A DNA stretch of 64,000 bases. Source: JAGNNV01 sp031412915. GTDB lineage: Bacteria > Acidobacteriota > Vicinamibacteria > Fen-336 > JAGNNV01. This document shows, piece after piece, positions 63,489 through 64,000 of this stretch. Position 1 is the first letter of the stretch; every line of letters starts with the position of its first letter. The notes under the pieces are model-generated. The model did no database searches, was not told where the DNA came from, and saw only the letters and a list, made by a program, of their open reading frames with translations. The stretch covers positions 40,347 to 104,346 of the forward strand of contig JANODX010000093.1 in the NCBI GenBank assembly GCA_031412915.1, read 5' to 3'. Made by a program: the position numbers and the translations under genes.

Positions 63489-64000
63489 GCCGCTGGCCGC
63501 GATCCGGGCTTGATGGCGACGGAACCGGCGGCGCACAACGGGCAAGCCGCCGCGCCCCAGGTATCGACGGCGATCCGAAGAAGAGATTCAAACGGAACCT
63601 CGAAGCCAGTCTTACCAGAACTTCGATCGACGAGAGAGGCCACACCAATCACGCGAGCCCCTGCGGCCTCGACCACCGCCATGACTTCCCGCGTCGACTT
63701 GCCCGTGGTCACGACATCCTCCACCACCACCACGGTCTCGCCCCGCTCCAGCGCGAAACCGCGGCGCAGGGTCATGATCGTGCCCTCACGCTCCGTGAAG
63801 AGCGACCGGCAGCCGAAACCGCGCGCGACTTCATGGCCGACCACGATGCCGCCCATGGCCGGCGCCACCACGACATCGGGCTTGACCCCGACCGCCTTGA
63901 GCTGTGCGGCGAGCCGCGCGCCCAGGTCGGACGCGATCTGCGTATCCATCAACACCCGCGCGCATTGCAGGTATTGCGCGGAGTGAAGCCCGGAGGAGAG
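63485..64000 (-). CDS. pyrE: orotate phosphoribosyltransferase, N-terminally truncated by the window edge
   Basis: PyrE makes orotidine 5'-monophosphate from orotate and PRPP in pyrimidine synthesis. The frame is open to the right window edge: LSSGLHSAQYLQCARVL precedes MDTQIASDLG, matching the family's LKSGRxSxxYxxxxxL region. The PRPP loop is VVVVEDVVTTGKSTREV, with APAMGGIVVGHEVA before it. About 172 residues are visible; the first 15-30 residues lie beyond 64000. The C-terminus (CPLCAAGSVAIKPGSR) resembles that of archaeal and Thermus-like PyrE with a Cys pair. It overlaps truA by four bases. Confidence 0.92.
   Translation of the reverse strand, partial: LSSGLHSAQYLQCARVLMDTQIASDLGARLAAQLKAVGVKPDVVVAPAMGGIVVGHEVARGFGCRSLFTEREGTIMTLRRGFALERGETVVVVEDVVTTGKSTREVMAVVEAAGARVIGVASLVDRSSGKTGFEVPFESLLRIAVDTWGAAACPLCAAGSVAIKPGSRPAA

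Overview
The window is a 64 kb piece of a high-GC, Gram-negative bacterial chromosome. LpxC (lipid A synthesis), two TonB proteins with ExbB/ExbD, a surface protein ending in a beta-barrel, and a heptosyltransferase-like enzyme all point to an outer membrane with LPS-like glycolipid. Gene content (a tonB-exbB-exbD-exbD set, a metallopeptidase/propeller/barrel protein, a lipoprotein fusing HEAT repeats to cyclophilin) would suit Acidobacteriota or a nearby phylum. That placement is an inference; no rRNA or tRNA gene was found. No insertion sequence, prophage or CRISPR array was seen.

Layout. 1-7 kb: end of gyrA, a lipoprotein, then a leftward group TPR protein-glmU-glmS-pcrA. 7.2-10.9 kb: lpxC, then a leftward tonB-exbB-exbD-exbD operon with a good promoter. 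11-19 kb: a TPR protein, then a long leftward run rplU-rpmA-obgE-nadD-rsfS-enhancer-binding protein-dksA-like-comF-phospholipase-like-ECF sigma-STAS-unknown. 19-28.5 kb: a leftward surface-protein operon, and tgt-yajC-secD-secF with a second tonB. 28.8-29.05 kb: a very small transcription unit for a 14-residue Lys/Ala peptide. 29-34 kb: HAD phosphatase, HEAT-cyclophilin lipoprotein, ychF and a zinc-ribbon protein. 34-48.5 kb: a rightward surface-polysaccharide cluster (three GT2, YfhO-like, sugar dehydratase/epimerase, DegT aminotransferase, GT-C, GT4, GT9) facing a tyrosine autokinase. 48.6-64 kb: amidohydrolase, DUF962, POT transporter, hydrolases, DUF349 protein, an ArsC-family selenoprotein, a sigma-54-type promoter before HhH and pilin genes, uvrA, a toxin-antitoxin pair, truA and the 5'-truncated pyrE.

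The best finding is the gene at 56011-56355. Its strong ribosome binding site and start lie upstream of an in-frame TGA that falls exactly at the first position of a UxxC redox motif, and a hairpin suited to a bacterial SECIS element follows directly. A conventional gene caller would start at the ATG just after the TGA and lose the active site. Next to it, the 417-bp intergenic region holds two GTCAA-N6-TTGAC dyads, further TTGACC repeats and a canonical -24/-12 promoter before the HhH/pilin genes.

Several proteins carry substitutions at normally essential residues: an enhancer-binding protein with GAFTHA and a DH Walker B, a zinc phospholipase/nuclease-like protein without its His ligands, an alpha/beta hydrolase lacking Ser and His, and an SDR with Asn for the catalytic Tyr. 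Starts were chosen from ribosome binding sites, overlaps with upstream stops and family lengths; many are GTG or TTG, so individual starts are less certain than the genes themselves.
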